Shown here: piece by piece, positions 16,938 to 25,726 of the stretch | Layout: each line of letters begins with the position of its first letter | Position numbering within the stretch: position 1 is the stretch's first letter | Assembly: GCA_017394205.1 (NCBI GenBank) | Contig: JAFOPS010000052.1 | Coordinates: forward strand, 1 to 54,040 | Direction: 5' to 3' | DNA length: 54,040 nt | Source: Clostridia bacterium | Lineage (GTDB): Bacteria; Bacillota; Clostridia; Oscillospirales; Butyricicoccaceae | Program-made: the position numbers and the translations under genes | The notes under the pieces: generated by a model | Seen by the model: only the letters and a program-made list of their open reading frames with translations | What the model was told of the DNA's origin: nothing | Database searches by the model: none

Positions 16938-16965
16938 TTGTATCACAAGGCAAAGGGAAACGCAA
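16938..16965 (-). promoter_or_regulatory. candidate promoter of the miaB-mutS-mutL series
   Basis: Minus strand TTGCGT (16965-16960), 16-bp spacer, TACAAT (16943-16938). A second -10-like TATAAT lies at 16937-16932 but without a good -35. It lies in the AT-rich part of the 145-base gap upstream of miaB. Confidence 0.45.
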
Positions 16966-17047
16966 TCGGTAGTTGTTAATTTTCCGTGGTTTTTTGCGGA
17001 TTTCATAAATGAAGCGGAGCGGTCTGCACCGCTCCGCTCTCCGCGGG

Positions 17048-17320
17048 TCATTCCTCCGATCCCGCCGCAGTATTTTCCGCCTCCGCCGTTTCATCCTGCG
17101 TCCCGGCTTCGGCCGTCTCCTCCCGTTTCTCTTCCGAAAGATCGTGTTCGCCGGGCCAGACGCCGCTCTCCGGCGCCTCCGTCCGCAAAACCGGCACGTG
17201 TGCCGCGGCGGGATGGGTCAGCGGTCGGTCGAAGGCCACGCTCATCAGCAGCGTCACACAGCAGACGAGACACACCGCCATCACCGCAAGCTGAAGCCGC
17301 TCGATCCGTGATTTTTTCAT
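17048..17320 (-). CDS. small single-pass membrane protein, unknown
   Basis: A 90-residue protein. A basic start (MKKSRIERLQ) is followed by one hydrophobic helix (about 10-29). Then comes a hydrophilic exported tail, very rich in Glu, Ala and Thr from residue 56 on (EEKREETAEAGTQDETAEAE). This is a signal-anchor or uncleaved signal topology. I do not recognise a family. AGGAGGGG lies upstream of the ATG, but the site is buried in a strong hairpin. It is 59 bases after the ABC exporter and the last gene of the ClC-ABC unit. A GC-rich hairpin at 17013-17038 follows but lacks a clear T-run. Confidence 0.65.
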   Translation of the reverse strand: MKKSRIERLQLAVMAVCLVCCVTLLMSVAFDRPLTHPAAAHVPVLRTEAPESGVWPGEHDLSEEKREETAEAGTQDETAEAENTAAGSEE

Positions 17321-17327
17321 AAAAGTT

Positions 17328-17361
17328 CCCCTCCTGCTGGCAGGATATGCCGCAGGAGGGG
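17328..17361 (-). promoter_or_regulatory. hairpin covering the ribosome site of the small membrane gene
   Basis: CCCCTCCTGC (17328-17337) pairs perfectly with GCAGGAGGGG (17352-17361). The stem is extended by GGCA/TGCC (17339-17342 with 17348-17351). On the minus strand the 3' arm is the AGGAGGGG ribosome site used 8 bases before the ATG at 17320. The fold therefore hides the site, or acts as a processing or 3'-end signal for the ABC exporter mRNA. Confidence 0.7.
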
Positions 17362-17379
17362 AAATCATGCGTTTTTGTC

Positions 17380-19110
17380 TCAGCCCCGGAACTGATATTG
17401 ATACAGCCCGGCGTAAATGCCGTTTTTCGCCATGAGCTGCTCGTGAGTCCCCTGCTCCTCGATGCCGTTTTTGGTAAGGACCACGATCTCGTCCGCGTTT
17501 TTCACGGTGGAGAGCCGATGTGCAACCACGATGGAGGTACGGCCCTTTCCCAGCTCCTCCAGCGATTCCTGGATCATCATTTCGGTGGCGTTGTCCAGCG
17601 CGGAGGTGGCCTCGTCCAAAATCAGGATGGGTGGGTTTTTCAAAAAGACCCGGGCGATGGAGATGCGCTGCTTCTGTCCGCCGGAGAGCTTGATGCCCCG
17701 CTCGCCCACCTGGGTGTCGTAGCCGTGCTCCAGCGTCATGATATAGTCGTGGATCCGCGCCTTTTTCGCCGCCGCTACGATGGCCGCGTCGTCGGCGTCC
17801 AGATCGCCGTAAGCGATGTTTTCCTTGATGGTGCCGTTGAAGAGAAAAACCTCCTGCGCCACCATGCCGATGTTTTTCCGCAGCGCGATGCGCTCCATCT
17901 GGCGGATGTCGATGCCGTCGATGGTGATGTGGCCGCTGTCCGGCTCGTAAAACCGGGGGATCAGATGGCACAGCGTGGTCTTGCCTCCGCCCGAGGGGCC
18001 GACAAGCGCCAGTGTTTTGCCCTGAGGCACATGCAGAGAAAGATGGCTGATGACCTTTTCGCTCCGGTCGGCGGCGTCGCTGTTTTCATAGCGGAAGCTC
18101 ACGTCGTGGAATTGGATATCGCCCTTGAGACGGGCGGGACGGATGGGATCGTCGGCCTCGGTCTCGGGATGCCGGGCCATGATCTCCTGGAAGCGGCGGA
18201 AGCCGGTCATTCCGTCCAAAAACTGCTCGAAAAAGCTCACCAGCCGGTTGATGGGCTTGAGGAAGGTGTTGATGAACAGCAGATAAGCGGTGAAATCGCC
18301 GATGCTGATGACGCCCTTGAAGAAAAACACGCTGCCGGCCGCCAGCACCACCAGATAAAGCAGGTCGGTGAACAGGCCCATGCCGGAATTGAAAATGCCC
18401 ATGGCGAAATATTGGCGGCTGCGCGCCTTTTTGATCTGGCCGTTTGCCACGTCGAACTTGGCGTTTTCATGGTCGGCGGCGGCATAGGCGCGGGAGACCC
18501 GCATGCCGGCGATGGCGGTCTCGACGTTGGAGTTGATCTCGCCCATCTCCACCCGGGTCTGGTGCGAGGCGTCCCGCAGCATCCGCCGGGTCTTGAAGGC
18601 AAAGAACAGCATGAAGGGCAGCACGGCGAACACGATGCAGGTCAGCAGCAGATTGATCCGCGCCAGGATCAAAAAGGAGCCCGCCAGCATCACCACGGAA
18701 AGAAAGAGATTCTCCGGCCCGTGGTGCGCCAGCTCCGAGACCTCCTGCAGATCGTTGATCATGCGGCTCATCAGCGTGCCGGTCTTGTTCTCATCAAAAA
18801 AAGAAAAGGGCAGCCGCTGCAGCAGACGGAACATATCCCGCCGCATATCGGCCTGCATCCGCACGCCCACCACGTGTCCCCAATACTGGATGACGAAGTT
18901 GAAAAACGCCTTGAGCAGATAGATCCCCAGCAGCACCAGACACCAGGTGATGATGAGCCGGAGCTGGCGGCCGGGCACGTATTCGTCCACGATCCGGCGG
19001 GCGATGACGGGGTAGACCAGATCGCCGCAGGCCACCAGAAAGGCGCAGAGCATATCGATGGAAAACAGCTTCCAATGGGGCTTGTAATAAGAAATGAATT
19101 TTCGGACCAT
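17380..19110 (-). CDS. ABC exporter half-transporter (fused membrane and ATPase domains)
   Basis: A 576-residue protein. The N-terminal six-helix exporter domain spans about 1-310. The nucleotide-binding domain follows, with Walker A GPSGGGKTTL, Q-loop VAQEVFLF, signature LSGGQ, Walker B ILILDEATSALD and the switch VAHRLST. This is the MsbA/BmrA/LmrA layout, which works as a dimer to export lipids, drugs or peptides. With no second half-transporter adjacent, a homodimer is likely. The substrate is not evident. GGAGGAAG precedes the ATG. It lies 19 bases after the ClC gene. Confidence 0.92.
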   Translation of the reverse strand: MVRKFISYYKPHWKLFSIDMLCAFLVACGDLVYPVIARRIVDEYVPGRQLRLIITWCLVLLGIYLLKAFFNFVIQYWGHVVGVRMQADMRRDMFRLLQRLPFSFFDENKTGTLMSRMINDLQEVSELAHHGPENLFLSVVMLAGSFLILARINLLLTCIVFAVLPFMLFFAFKTRRMLRDASHQTRVEMGEINSNVETAIAGMRVSRAYAAADHENAKFDVANGQIKKARSRQYFAMGIFNSGMGLFTDLLYLVVLAAGSVFFFKGVISIGDFTAYLLFINTFLKPINRLVSFFEQFLDGMTGFRRFQEIMARHPETEADDPIRPARLKGDIQFHDVSFRYENSDAADRSEKVISHLSLHVPQGKTLALVGPSGGGKTTLCHLIPRFYEPDSGHITIDGIDIRQMERIALRKNIGMVAQEVFLFNGTIKENIAYGDLDADDAAIVAAAKKARIHDYIMTLEHGYDTQVGERGIKLSGGQKQRISIARVFLKNPPILILDEATSALDNATEMMIQESLEELGKGRTSIVVAHRLSTVKNADEIVVLTKNGIEEQGTHEQLMAKNGIYAGLYQYQFRG

Positions 19111-19129
19111 GCAGCACTTCCTCCCGGCT

Positions 19130-20389
19130 TCATTCAGCGGTGTGGCGGTTGATCAGTTTGGCTTTGTATTTGGAATAAACGATGGTTTGTTCGTGATACA
19201 ATCCGTAATAGCCGGAGAGCAGATAGCTGACGGCCACGGAGATCAGAAAATACGGCATGGCGCCGTAGCCGAACAGCTCGAAGGCGATGAGCAGCGAGGC
19301 CAGCGGGCAGTTGGTGGCGCCGCAGAACAGCGCCGTCATGCCGCAGGCGGCGCACAGCGCCGCGGGAAGGCCCAGCAGCCCGCTCAGCATGCAGCCGAAG
19401 GTGGCGCCCACGCACAGGGTAGGGACGATCTCGCCGCCCTTGTAGCCCGAGCCGATGGTAACGGCGGTCAAAAGCATTTTCAGCAAAAAGGCGTACCAGA
19501 GGGCGTTCCCCTCCATAGCCCGCTCGATGAGACCGACGCTGGCCCCGTTGAAATCCTGATTGCCCAGGATCAGCCACGCGGCGATCATCACGCAGCCGCC
19601 CAGGATCACCCGCAGATAGGGGTTTTCGATCTTGCTTTTCAGCAGCAGCGCCGTCCGGTGGAGCGTCACGCACAGCAGCACCGAGACGCCGGCGCACAGC
19701 GCCGCCAGCAGCACGGCCTTGAGCCCGGAGACCGCCGTAAAGGCCGGGATCTCGGGGATGCGGAAGCGCTCGGGGTTGATGCCCATCCCCGCGGCAAAGC
19801 GCGAGGCCGTGAGCGCCGAGAAAACGCAGGGCATCAGCGCCGCGTGGTACAAAACGCCCACGCTGGCCACCTCCAGCGCAAAAACAGACGCGGCCATCGG
19901 CGTTCCGAACACTGCGGCAAAGGCGGCGCTCATGCCGCACATCACGGCGACGCGGCGATCGTTTTCATCCAACTGGAGCACGGCGCCCAGGCCGTTTCCC
20001 ATGCTGCCTCCCAACTGCAGCGCCGCCCCCTCGCGCCCGGCCGAGCCGCCGCAGAGATGGGTGAGCACCGTGGCGCCGAAGATCAGCGGCGCCGTTTTCC
20101 AGGAGACCTCGTCCCGGGCGTGGATCTCGGCCAGCACCTGATTGGTGCCCCGGTCCTCGCCCAGAAAATACCGGTAGCAGAACACGATCAGCAGGCCCGC
20201 CAGGGGCAGCAGAAAAATGATCCACCCATGGGCGGCGCGCAGCGCCGTCACTTTTTGCAGACACAGGGCGAACAGACTGCTGACGCTGCCCACCAGAAGG
20301 CCGATGCTCACAGAGATCATCGTCCATTTTACAAACAGGTGCAGATGGCCGCGAAGCTGCCGCCATTGCGCCTCAAGGCGCTGCCGCAC
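19130..20389 (-). CDS. ClC-family anion channel or anion/proton antiporter
   Basis: A 419-residue polytopic membrane protein without CBS domains. The family signature GSAGREGAALQLGG carries the gating glutamate, and GSGYKGGEIVPTLCVGATFG corresponds to the GxFAP region with a diverged sequence. It moves chloride or another small anion. I see no fluoride riboswitch upstream, so a fluoride role is not supported. The start is a GTG at 20389 with GAGGGGAGGGG six bases upstream. A promoter precedes it, and it heads the ClC-ABC-small-protein unit, divergent from rnf. Confidence 0.88.
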   Translation of the reverse strand: MRQRLEAQWRQLRGHLHLFVKWTMISVSIGLLVGSVSSLFALCLQKVTALRAAHGWIIFLLPLAGLLIVFCYRYFLGEDRGTNQVLAEIHARDEVSWKTAPLIFGATVLTHLCGGSAGREGAALQLGGSMGNGLGAVLQLDENDRRVAVMCGMSAAFAAVFGTPMAASVFALEVASVGVLYHAALMPCVFSALTASRFAAGMGINPERFRIPEIPAFTAVSGLKAVLLAALCAGVSVLLCVTLHRTALLLKSKIENPYLRVILGGCVMIAAWLILGNQDFNGASVGLIERAMEGNALWYAFLLKMLLTAVTIGSGYKGGEIVPTLCVGATFGCMLSGLLGLPAALCAACGMTALFCGATNCPLASLLIAFELFGYGAMPYFLISVAVSYLLSGYYGLYHEQTIVYSKYKAKLINRHTAE

Positions 20390-20426
20390 GGCTGACCCCT
20401 CCCCTCAAATCATCAAGACATCTTTC

Positions 20427-20455
20427 AGTTTACACGATTTTTTCGCGGGTTGCAA
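20427..20455 (-). promoter_or_regulatory. promoter of the ClC-ABC unit
   Basis: Minus strand TTGCAA (20455-20450), 17-bp spacer, TAAACT (20432-20427). The -35 lies inside the 10-bp palindrome GGTTGCAACC (20448-20457), a possible operator. Confidence 0.6.
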
Positions 20456-20561
20456 CCGAAACCCGAAAAGATCTTTGCTCTTCGGTCGGCTTTGCGGCGC
20501 GGTTTCCCCGCAGGACCCCTGTTTTTTTCGGTTTCTTGGTAAAACCATCGCTCTTTTCCTT

Positions 20562-20577
20562 GATTTTCCGGAAAATC
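20562..20577. promoter_or_regulatory. 16-bp perfect palindrome upstream of rnf
   Basis: GATTTTCCGGAAAATC is a perfect inverted repeat ending 25 bp before the rnf -35 box. The position suits an activator or repressor site, but no regulator is identified. The rest of the 275-base gap between the ClC gene and rnfC holds only the two promoters and GC-rich sequence. Confidence 0.5.
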
Positions 20578-20602
20578 TTGTCGAGTTTTTTCCCGATTTG
20601 TA

Positions 20603-20631
20603 TTGAGATTTTTCCCCGTTGCTATTATAAT
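20603..20631 (+). promoter_or_regulatory. promoter of the rnf operon
   Basis: TTGAGA (20603-20608), 17-bp spacer, TATAAT (20626-20631). The start would be near 20638, 27 bases before the rnfC ATG. Confidence 0.85.
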
Positions 20632-20664
20632 ATAGGGTGCTAATCATTCAAGTGAGGTGAGACT

Positions 20665-21978
20665 ATGGCACATACTTTTAAAGGCGGTATTCACCCCGAC
20701 GATAAAAAGCGTGCTACCTCCGGCAAGGCGATCGAGCTGCTTCCGGCTCCCGCGCAGGTGGTCCTGCCCATGTCTATGCACATCGGCAGACCCTGCGAGC
20801 CCATCGTCAAGGTCGGAGATCACGTTTATCTCGGTCAGAAGATCGCCGATTCCCAGGCACCTGTTTCCTCTCCCATTCACGCCTCCGTCTCCGGCACGGT
20901 GGTGAAGATCGAGCCCCGCCCCTATTCCTTCGGGACGGAGATCATGAGCGTCGTCATCGAAAACGACTTCAAGGATGAGCCCGATCCCTCCATCCATCCG
21001 CTGGACATCGACACCATGACCTCCGACGAGATCGTGGCTGCCATCCGCGAGGCGGGCATCGTCGGTCACGGCGGCGCCACCTTCCCCACTTCGGTGAAGA
21101 TCTCTTCCGGTCTGGGCAAGGTCGACAAGGTCATCATCAACGGCGCCGAGTGCGAGCCCTACGTGACCTCCGACCACCGCATCATGCTGGAATACCCCTG
21201 GGAGGTCGTCGGCGGCGGCAAGCTGCTGGCCAAGATCTTCAACGTTCCCGAAGTGATGCTGGGCGTGGAGATGAACAAGCAGGACGCTTTTCCCAAGCTG
21301 CGGGAATATCTGCCCGAGGACGGGACCGTCAAGCTCTATCCCCTGGTGACCAAATATCCGCAGGGCTCTGAAAAGCACATCATCAAGGCTCTTACCGGCC
21401 GCGAGGTGCCTTCCGGAAAGCTGCCCGCAGACGCCGGCGCCGCCGTGTTCAACACCGACACCGCCGCCGCCATCTACCGTTTGTTCACCACCGGCATGCC
21501 GGCCATCCGCCGCATCGTCACCGTCTCCGGCAGCGCCATCAGCAATCCCAAGAATCTGGAATGCCGCATCGGCACCCCCGTGGAAAACCTGATCGACGCC
21601 TGCGGCGGCTTTACAGAGCCCCCCAAGAAGCTGATCATGGGCGGCCCGATGATGGGTATGCCCCAGTATCGTCTGGACATCCCCGTGATGAAGGGCACCA
21701 ACGGCTTTTTAGCGTTCTGCAAGGATGAATGCGTTACCGTGGAGCATCCCGCCTGCATCCGCTGCGGCAAATGCGTGGGCGCATGTCCCATGCATCTGAT
21801 GCCCACTTATATCTACCAGTGCTCCGAAAAGGGCGAGATCGCGGATCTGGAGTATTACAACGCTCTTGACTGCATCCAGTGCGGCGCGTGCACCTACGTC
21901 TGCCCCGCCAAGCTGCCTCTGATGCAGGGAATTCTGGTAGCAAAACAGCGCGTCATGGATGCGCGCAGGAAGAAGTGA
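20665..21978 (+). CDS. rnfC: Rnf complex subunit RnfC
   Basis: A 437-residue peripheral subunit, thought to pass electrons between NADH and the rest of the complex. The nucleotide/flavin-binding part contains GHGGATFPTSVK. Two [4Fe-4S] sites follow: C364/C367/C370/C374 (CIRCGKCVGACP) and C403/C406/C409/C413 (CIQCGACTYVCP). GAGGTGAG precedes the ATG. It is first of six rnf genes in the order C-D-G-E-A-B, standard in Clostridia. The complex couples ferredoxin oxidation and NAD reduction to export of Na+ or H+. Confidence 0.96.
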   Translation: MAHTFKGGIHPDDKKRATSGKAIELLPAPAQVVLPMSMHIGRPCEPIVKVGDHVYLGQKIADSQAPVSSPIHASVSGTVVKIEPRPYSFGTEIMSVVIENDFKDEPDPSIHPLDIDTMTSDEIVAAIREAGIVGHGGATFPTSVKISSGLGKVDKVIINGAECEPYVTSDHRIMLEYPWEVVGGGKLLAKIFNVPEVMLGVEMNKQDAFPKLREYLPEDGTVKLYPLVTKYPQGSEKHIIKALTGREVPSGKLPADAGAAVFNTDTAAAIYRLFTTGMPAIRRIVTVSGSAISNPKNLECRIGTPVENLIDACGGFTEPPKKLIMGGPMMGMPQYRLDIPVMKGTNGFLAFCKDECVTVEHPACIRCGKCVGACPMHLMPTYIYQCSEKGEIADLEYYNALDCIQCGACTYVCPAKLPLMQGILVAKQRVMDARRKK

Positions 21979-21988
21979 GGCGAACCAT

Positions 21989-23002
21989 ATGTACGATCTT
22001 TCTCAGTTAAAAGTCAGCAACTCGCCCCATATCCACAGCGAGGACAGCACCCGCCAGATCATGCTGGATGTGATCATCGGTCTGATTCCCGCGCTGCTGC
22101 TGGCGATCTTCGTATTCGGACCCCGCGCGCTGGTCACGGTGTGCATCTCCGTCATCGGCTGCGTTTTCTTTGAATGGCTGTATAACCGGCTGCTGAAGAA
22201 GCCCCAGAGCATCGGCAATCTCTCCGCCGTGGTCACGGGCATGCTGCTGGCTTACACGCTCCCCGTCACCGCCCCCTGGTGGATGATCCTGATCGGCGAC
22301 TTCTTCGCCATCGTCTTCGTCAAGAGCCTGTTCGGCGGGATCGGCAAGAACTTCATGAACCCCGCGCTGGGCGGCCGTGCCTTTTTGATGGCCTCCTACC
22401 CGGTCCTGATGACCACCTGGGCCAAGGCCCGCACCACCCTGCCCCTGTTCGGCAGCAGTGATATCGTCACCTCGGCCACGACGCTCTCTTCTCTGAAAGC
22501 CGGCGCAGTCCCCACCGATCTTTCCATGCTGGATGCTCTGCTGGGCATGGAGGGCGGCTGCCTGGGTGAGGTTTCCGCCGCCGCGCTGATCGTGGGCGGC
22601 CTGTGGCTGCTTTACCGTCGGGTCATCAGCCTGCGGATCCCCGTCTCCTTCATCGGCACGGTGGCTCTGCTGACGCTGATCTTCCACAAGGGCGACGCCG
22701 GCGCCGTCCAGTGGATGGTCTGGCAGCTGCTTTCCGGCGGTCTGATGCTGGGCGCGATCTTTATGGCAACCGACTATGCGTCCTCCCCCGTCACGCCCAA
22801 GGGCCAGATCATCTACGGCATCGGCTGCGGCGTGCTCACCGTTATGATCCGCTATTTCGGATCGTATCCGGAAGGCGTATCTTACGCGATCCTGATCATG
22901 AACTGCTGCGTCTTCCTGATCGAAAAGATCTCTCAGCCCGTCAAGTTCGGCTATGTCAAGCCGGTCAAGGCGCCCAAGGCTGAAAAGGAGGCGTCCAAAT
23001 AA
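21989..23002 (+). CDS. rnfD: Rnf complex subunit RnfD
   Basis: A 337-residue integral membrane subunit with about nine or ten hydrophobic helices. The stretch DIVTSATTL resembles the covalent-flavin site (D-x-x-T/S-x-A-T-x-L) where FMN is attached to a threonine in the RnfD/NqrB family. The ATG at 21989 follows GTGAGGCG; an earlier in-frame start would overlap rnfC. The stop shares one base with the rnfG start (TAATG). Confidence 0.95.
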   Translation: MYDLSQLKVSNSPHIHSEDSTRQIMLDVIIGLIPALLLAIFVFGPRALVTVCISVIGCVFFEWLYNRLLKKPQSIGNLSAVVTGMLLAYTLPVTAPWWMILIGDFFAIVFVKSLFGGIGKNFMNPALGGRAFLMASYPVLMTTWAKARTTLPLFGSSDIVTSATTLSSLKAGAVPTDLSMLDALLGMEGGCLGEVSAAALIVGGLWLLYRRVISLRIPVSFIGTVALLTLIFHKGDAGAVQWMVWQLLSGGLMLGAIFMATDYASSPVTPKGQIIYGIGCGVLTVMIRYFGSYPEGVSYAILIMNCCVFLIEKISQPVKFGYVKPVKAPKAEKEASK

Positions 23003-23535
23003 TGAATAAGATCGTGAAACTCGCACTGATCCTGTTTGCGTTCAGCGCCGTCGTGGCTCTGCTGCTGGGTATGGTCAACGTGGTGACCGAAGGCCGCATC
23101 GCCGCGCTGGAAAAGGAAAAGCAGGACAAGGCCATGCAGGAGGTCCTGCCCTCCTCCGGCTATGAAGAGCTGGAATACACCGGCGGCAACCCCAACATCC
23201 TCAACGTCTTCAAGGCGGGCGACGCCGGCTATGTCGTCAAGGTGGTGGAATCGGGCTCCCAGGGCAACGTGGAAATGATCGTCGGCCTTGACAGCAGCTT
23301 TACCGTCACCGGCGTTTCCATCGTCAAGCATCAGGAGACCTCCGGTCTGGGCGCCGTGGCGGCCAGCACCGGCGCCGACGGTCAGGCCTTCCGCGGCCAG
23401 TTCGTCGGTCTGACCAACGCCTCCGTCACCAAGGACGGCGGCACGGTGGAGGCCATCACCGGCGCCACCATCACCTCCCGCGCGGTGTGCCGCGGCGTCA
23501 ACGACGCCATCGCAGCCGCCAAGACTGTGGGCTAA
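23002..23535 (+). CDS. rnfG: Rnf complex subunit RnfG
   Basis: A 177-residue protein with one N-terminal membrane anchor (about 5-27) and an extracytoplasmic FMN-binding domain. TGATITS near the C-terminus matches the SGATxTS motif whose threonine carries covalent FMN in the NqrC/RnfG family. It overlaps rnfD by one base and sits 15 bases before rnfE, so its level is tied to neighbouring translation. Confidence 0.95.
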   Translation: MNKIVKLALILFAFSAVVALLLGMVNVVTEGRIAALEKEKQDKAMQEVLPSSGYEELEYTGGNPNILNVFKAGDAGYVVKVVESGSQGNVEMIVGLDSSFTVTGVSIVKHQETSGLGAVAASTGADGQAFRGQFVGLTNASVTKDGGTVEAITGATITSRAVCRGVNDAIAAAKTVG

Positions 23536-23550
23536 GGAGGGTCATCAACT

Positions 23551-24231
23551 ATGAACGTGAAAAAGCAATTCAAAGACGGCTTGATCACCCAAAACCCCGT
23601 TCTCGTTCAGCTTCTGGGCATGTGCTCTACGCTGGCCATCACCACCTCGCTGTTCAACGGCATCGGCATGGGTCTTTCCGTCATCATCATCCTCACCTGC
23701 TGCAACATCGCCATTTCCGCCCTGCGGAAGGTCATCCCCAATGACATCCGCATCGCCATCTACGTGGTGGTCATCGCAGGCTTCGTCACCATCGTCGATC
23801 TGCTGCTGAAGGCCTTTATCCCCGCGCTGAGCGAGGCGCTGGGCGTCTTTATCCCGCTGATCGTGGTCAACTGCATTATCATCGGCCGTTCCGAGGCCTT
23901 CGCCGCCAAAAACTCCGTGGGCGCTTCCGCGCTGGACGGCATCTTCCAGGGTCTGGGCTATACGCTGGTCCTGGTGGCCATGTGCGTCATCCGCGAGTTC
24001 CTGGCCAAGGGCGCCTTCGGCGGCGGCATGCTGGACGTTGCCAACGGCTTCAAGGTGGTCTTTGACGGCACCGGCTCCGGCATCCAGATCTTCCCCTCTC
24101 ATTACGGCGCGCTGATCATGGCGCTGCCCGTGGGCGGATTTTTGACGCTGGGCTGCCTGATCGCTCTGATGCAGCATCTGCTGAGCAAGGGCGGAAAAAA
24201 GAAATCCGAAAAGAAGGAGGCTGCTGAATAA
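23551..24231 (+). CDS. rnfE: Rnf complex subunit RnfE
   Basis: A 226-residue membrane subunit of the RnfA/RnfE (NqrD/E) family. It has six hydrophobic helices and the paired half-repeat features typical of these inverted-topology proteins (FIPLIVVNCIIIGRSEAFAA). The C-terminus is lysine-rich. AAGGAGG precedes the ATG. The stop overlaps the rnfA start by one base (TAATG). Confidence 0.95.
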   Translation: MNVKKQFKDGLITQNPVLVQLLGMCSTLAITTSLFNGIGMGLSVIIILTCCNIAISALRKVIPNDIRIAIYVVVIAGFVTIVDLLLKAFIPALSEALGVFIPLIVVNCIIIGRSEAFAAKNSVGASALDGIFQGLGYTLVLVAMCVIREFLAKGAFGGGMLDVANGFKVVFDGTGSGIQIFPSHYGALIMALPVGGFLTLGCLIALMQHLLSKGGKKKSEKKEAAE

Positions 24232-24821
24232 TGGATGCTGCAAAACTGCTTGATATCATGCTGGGAGCCATCCTGATCAACAACTTCATCTTCTCCCAGT
24301 TCCTCGGCATCTGCCCCTTCATGGGCGTTTCCAAAAAGACCGACACCGCAGCCGGCATGGGCATGGCCGTTATCTTCGTCATGGGTCTGGCCTCTGCCAT
24401 CTGCTGGGTCATCAACCGGTTCGTGCTGGTTGCGCTGGGTCTGCAGTATCTCCAGACGCTGGCCTACATCCTGGTCATCGCCGCGCTGGTGCAGTTCGTG
24501 GAGATGTTCCTGAAAAAGGCCGTCCCCAGCCTGTACAGCGCGCTGGGCATTTACCTGCCCCTGATCACCACCAACTGCGCCGTGCTGGGCGTGGTGCTGC
24601 TGAACACCCAGAACAACTATAACTTCATCGAGAGCGTTGTTTACGGCGTCACCGGCGGCATCGGCTTCCTGATCGCCATCGTCCTGTTCGCCAGCATCCG
24701 GGAAAAGCTCCGCTTCGCCGACTATCCCAAGGCATTTGAAGGCTTCCCCATCGCGCTGGTCACCGCCGGCCTGCTGGCACTGGCCTTCATGGGCTTCTCC
24801 GGCATGAGCATTCCGTGGTAA
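24231..24821 (+). CDS. rnfA: Rnf complex subunit RnfA
   Basis: A 196-residue, six-helix membrane protein homologous to RnfE, with the family stretches NNFIFSQFLGICPFMGVS and YLPLITTNCAVLG. Each cysteine-bearing half (GICPF and TNCAV) fits the site of the shared membrane iron-sulphur cluster inferred for RnfA/E. It is translated directly after rnfE and is 15 bases before rnfB. Confidence 0.96.
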   Translation: MDAAKLLDIMLGAILINNFIFSQFLGICPFMGVSKKTDTAAGMGMAVIFVMGLASAICWVINRFVLVALGLQYLQTLAYILVIAALVQFVEMFLKKAVPSLYSALGIYLPLITTNCAVLGVVLLNTQNNYNFIESVVYGVTGGIGFLIAIVLFASIREKLRFADYPKAFEGFPIALVTAGLLALAFMGFSGMSIPW

Positions 24822-24836
24822 GGAGGGCATGAACGA

Positions 24837-25691
24837 ATGACGAATGTGATTTATGCTGTTGCCGTTTTAGGCATTCTGGGCGCCGTGTTCGGCGCGCTGC
24901 TGGCCTTTGCCTCCAAGATCTTTTACGTGGAGCATGACGAGCGGATCGATCAGATCCTGGGCGTCCTCCCCGGCGCAAACTGCGGCGGCTGCGGCTTTGC
25001 CGGCTGCGCCAACTGCGCCGAAGCCATCGTCGAGGGCAAGGCCAAGGTTTCCGCCTGCCCCGTGGGCGGCCCCGCCGTCGCATCTCAGGTGGCCAAGATC
25101 ATGGGTGTGGAAGACGCCGGCTCCGAGCGGATGGTCGCGCACGTTTACTGCTGCGGCGGTGACCGTGCCGTCAAGAAGTTTGAATACGACGGTCTGAAAA
25201 CCTGCGCCGCCGCCAACAAGGTGGCCGGAACGCATATGGCCTGCCCCTCGGCATGCTTGGGCTTCGGCTCCTGCGTGGCTGCCTGTAAGTACGACGCCAT
25301 CCATGTGGAAAACGGCGTCGCCAAGGTGGACATGGACAAGTGCGTGGCCTGCGGCGCCTGTGCGGCTGCCTGCCCCAAGGGTCTGATCGAAATGGTCCCC
25401 GCCAAGCAGAAGGTCTTCATCAGCTGCCGCAACACTGAAAAGGGCGTCGTGGTCCGCAACAAGTGCCAGGTGGGCTGCATCGCCTGCACCCTCTGCGCCA
25501 AAAAGTGCCCCTCTGAGGCCATCACCATCGAGAACAATCTGGCTAAGATCGATTACACCAAGTGCACCAACTGCGGCACCTGCGCCACGGTTTGCCCGCG
25601 GAAGCTGATCGTCGATCTGGCTGCCAAGCCCGCAGAAGCGGCTCCCGCGGCGCCTGCAGCACCCGCTGCCCCCGCCGCAAGCGCACAGTAA
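24837..25691 (+). CDS. rnfB: Rnf complex subunit RnfB (polyferredoxin)
   Basis: A 284-residue subunit, the likely entry point for electrons from ferredoxin. An N-terminal helix (about 4-25) anchors it. GANCGGCGFAGC starts the first cluster domain, and several ferredoxin-type motifs follow (CLGFGSCVAAC, CVACGACAAACP, CIACTLCAKKCP, CTNCGTCATVCP). The C-terminus is an Ala-Pro repeat tail (PAAPAAPAAPAAS) of no known function. It is the last rnf gene; the next gene begins 35 bases later on the same strand. Confidence 0.95.
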   Translation: MTNVIYAVAVLGILGAVFGALLAFASKIFYVEHDERIDQILGVLPGANCGGCGFAGCANCAEAIVEGKAKVSACPVGGPAVASQVAKIMGVEDAGSERMVAHVYCCGGDRAVKKFEYDGLKTCAAANKVAGTHMACPSACLGFGSCVAACKYDAIHVENGVAKVDMDKCVACGACAAACPKGLIEMVPAKQKVFISCRNTEKGVVVRNKCQVGCIACTLCAKKCPSEAITIENNLAKIDYTKCTNCGTCATVCPRKLIVDLAAKPAEAAPAAPAAPAAPAASAQ

Positions 25692-25726
25692 TCGTCCCCA
25701 CCCCCGTCTGACAAAGGAGAGCGGTT

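Noticed and set aside
17013..17038. Hairpin AGCGGAGCGG/CCGCTCCGCT as a terminator of the small membrane gene
   Set aside because: The stem is strong, but the minus strand continues TCATTTATG without a T-run, so termination is uncertain and it was not listed.
20390..20664. Fluoride riboswitch ahead of the ClC gene
   Set aside because: No match to the crcB-motif core on the minus strand; the transporter is therefore left as a general anion ClC.
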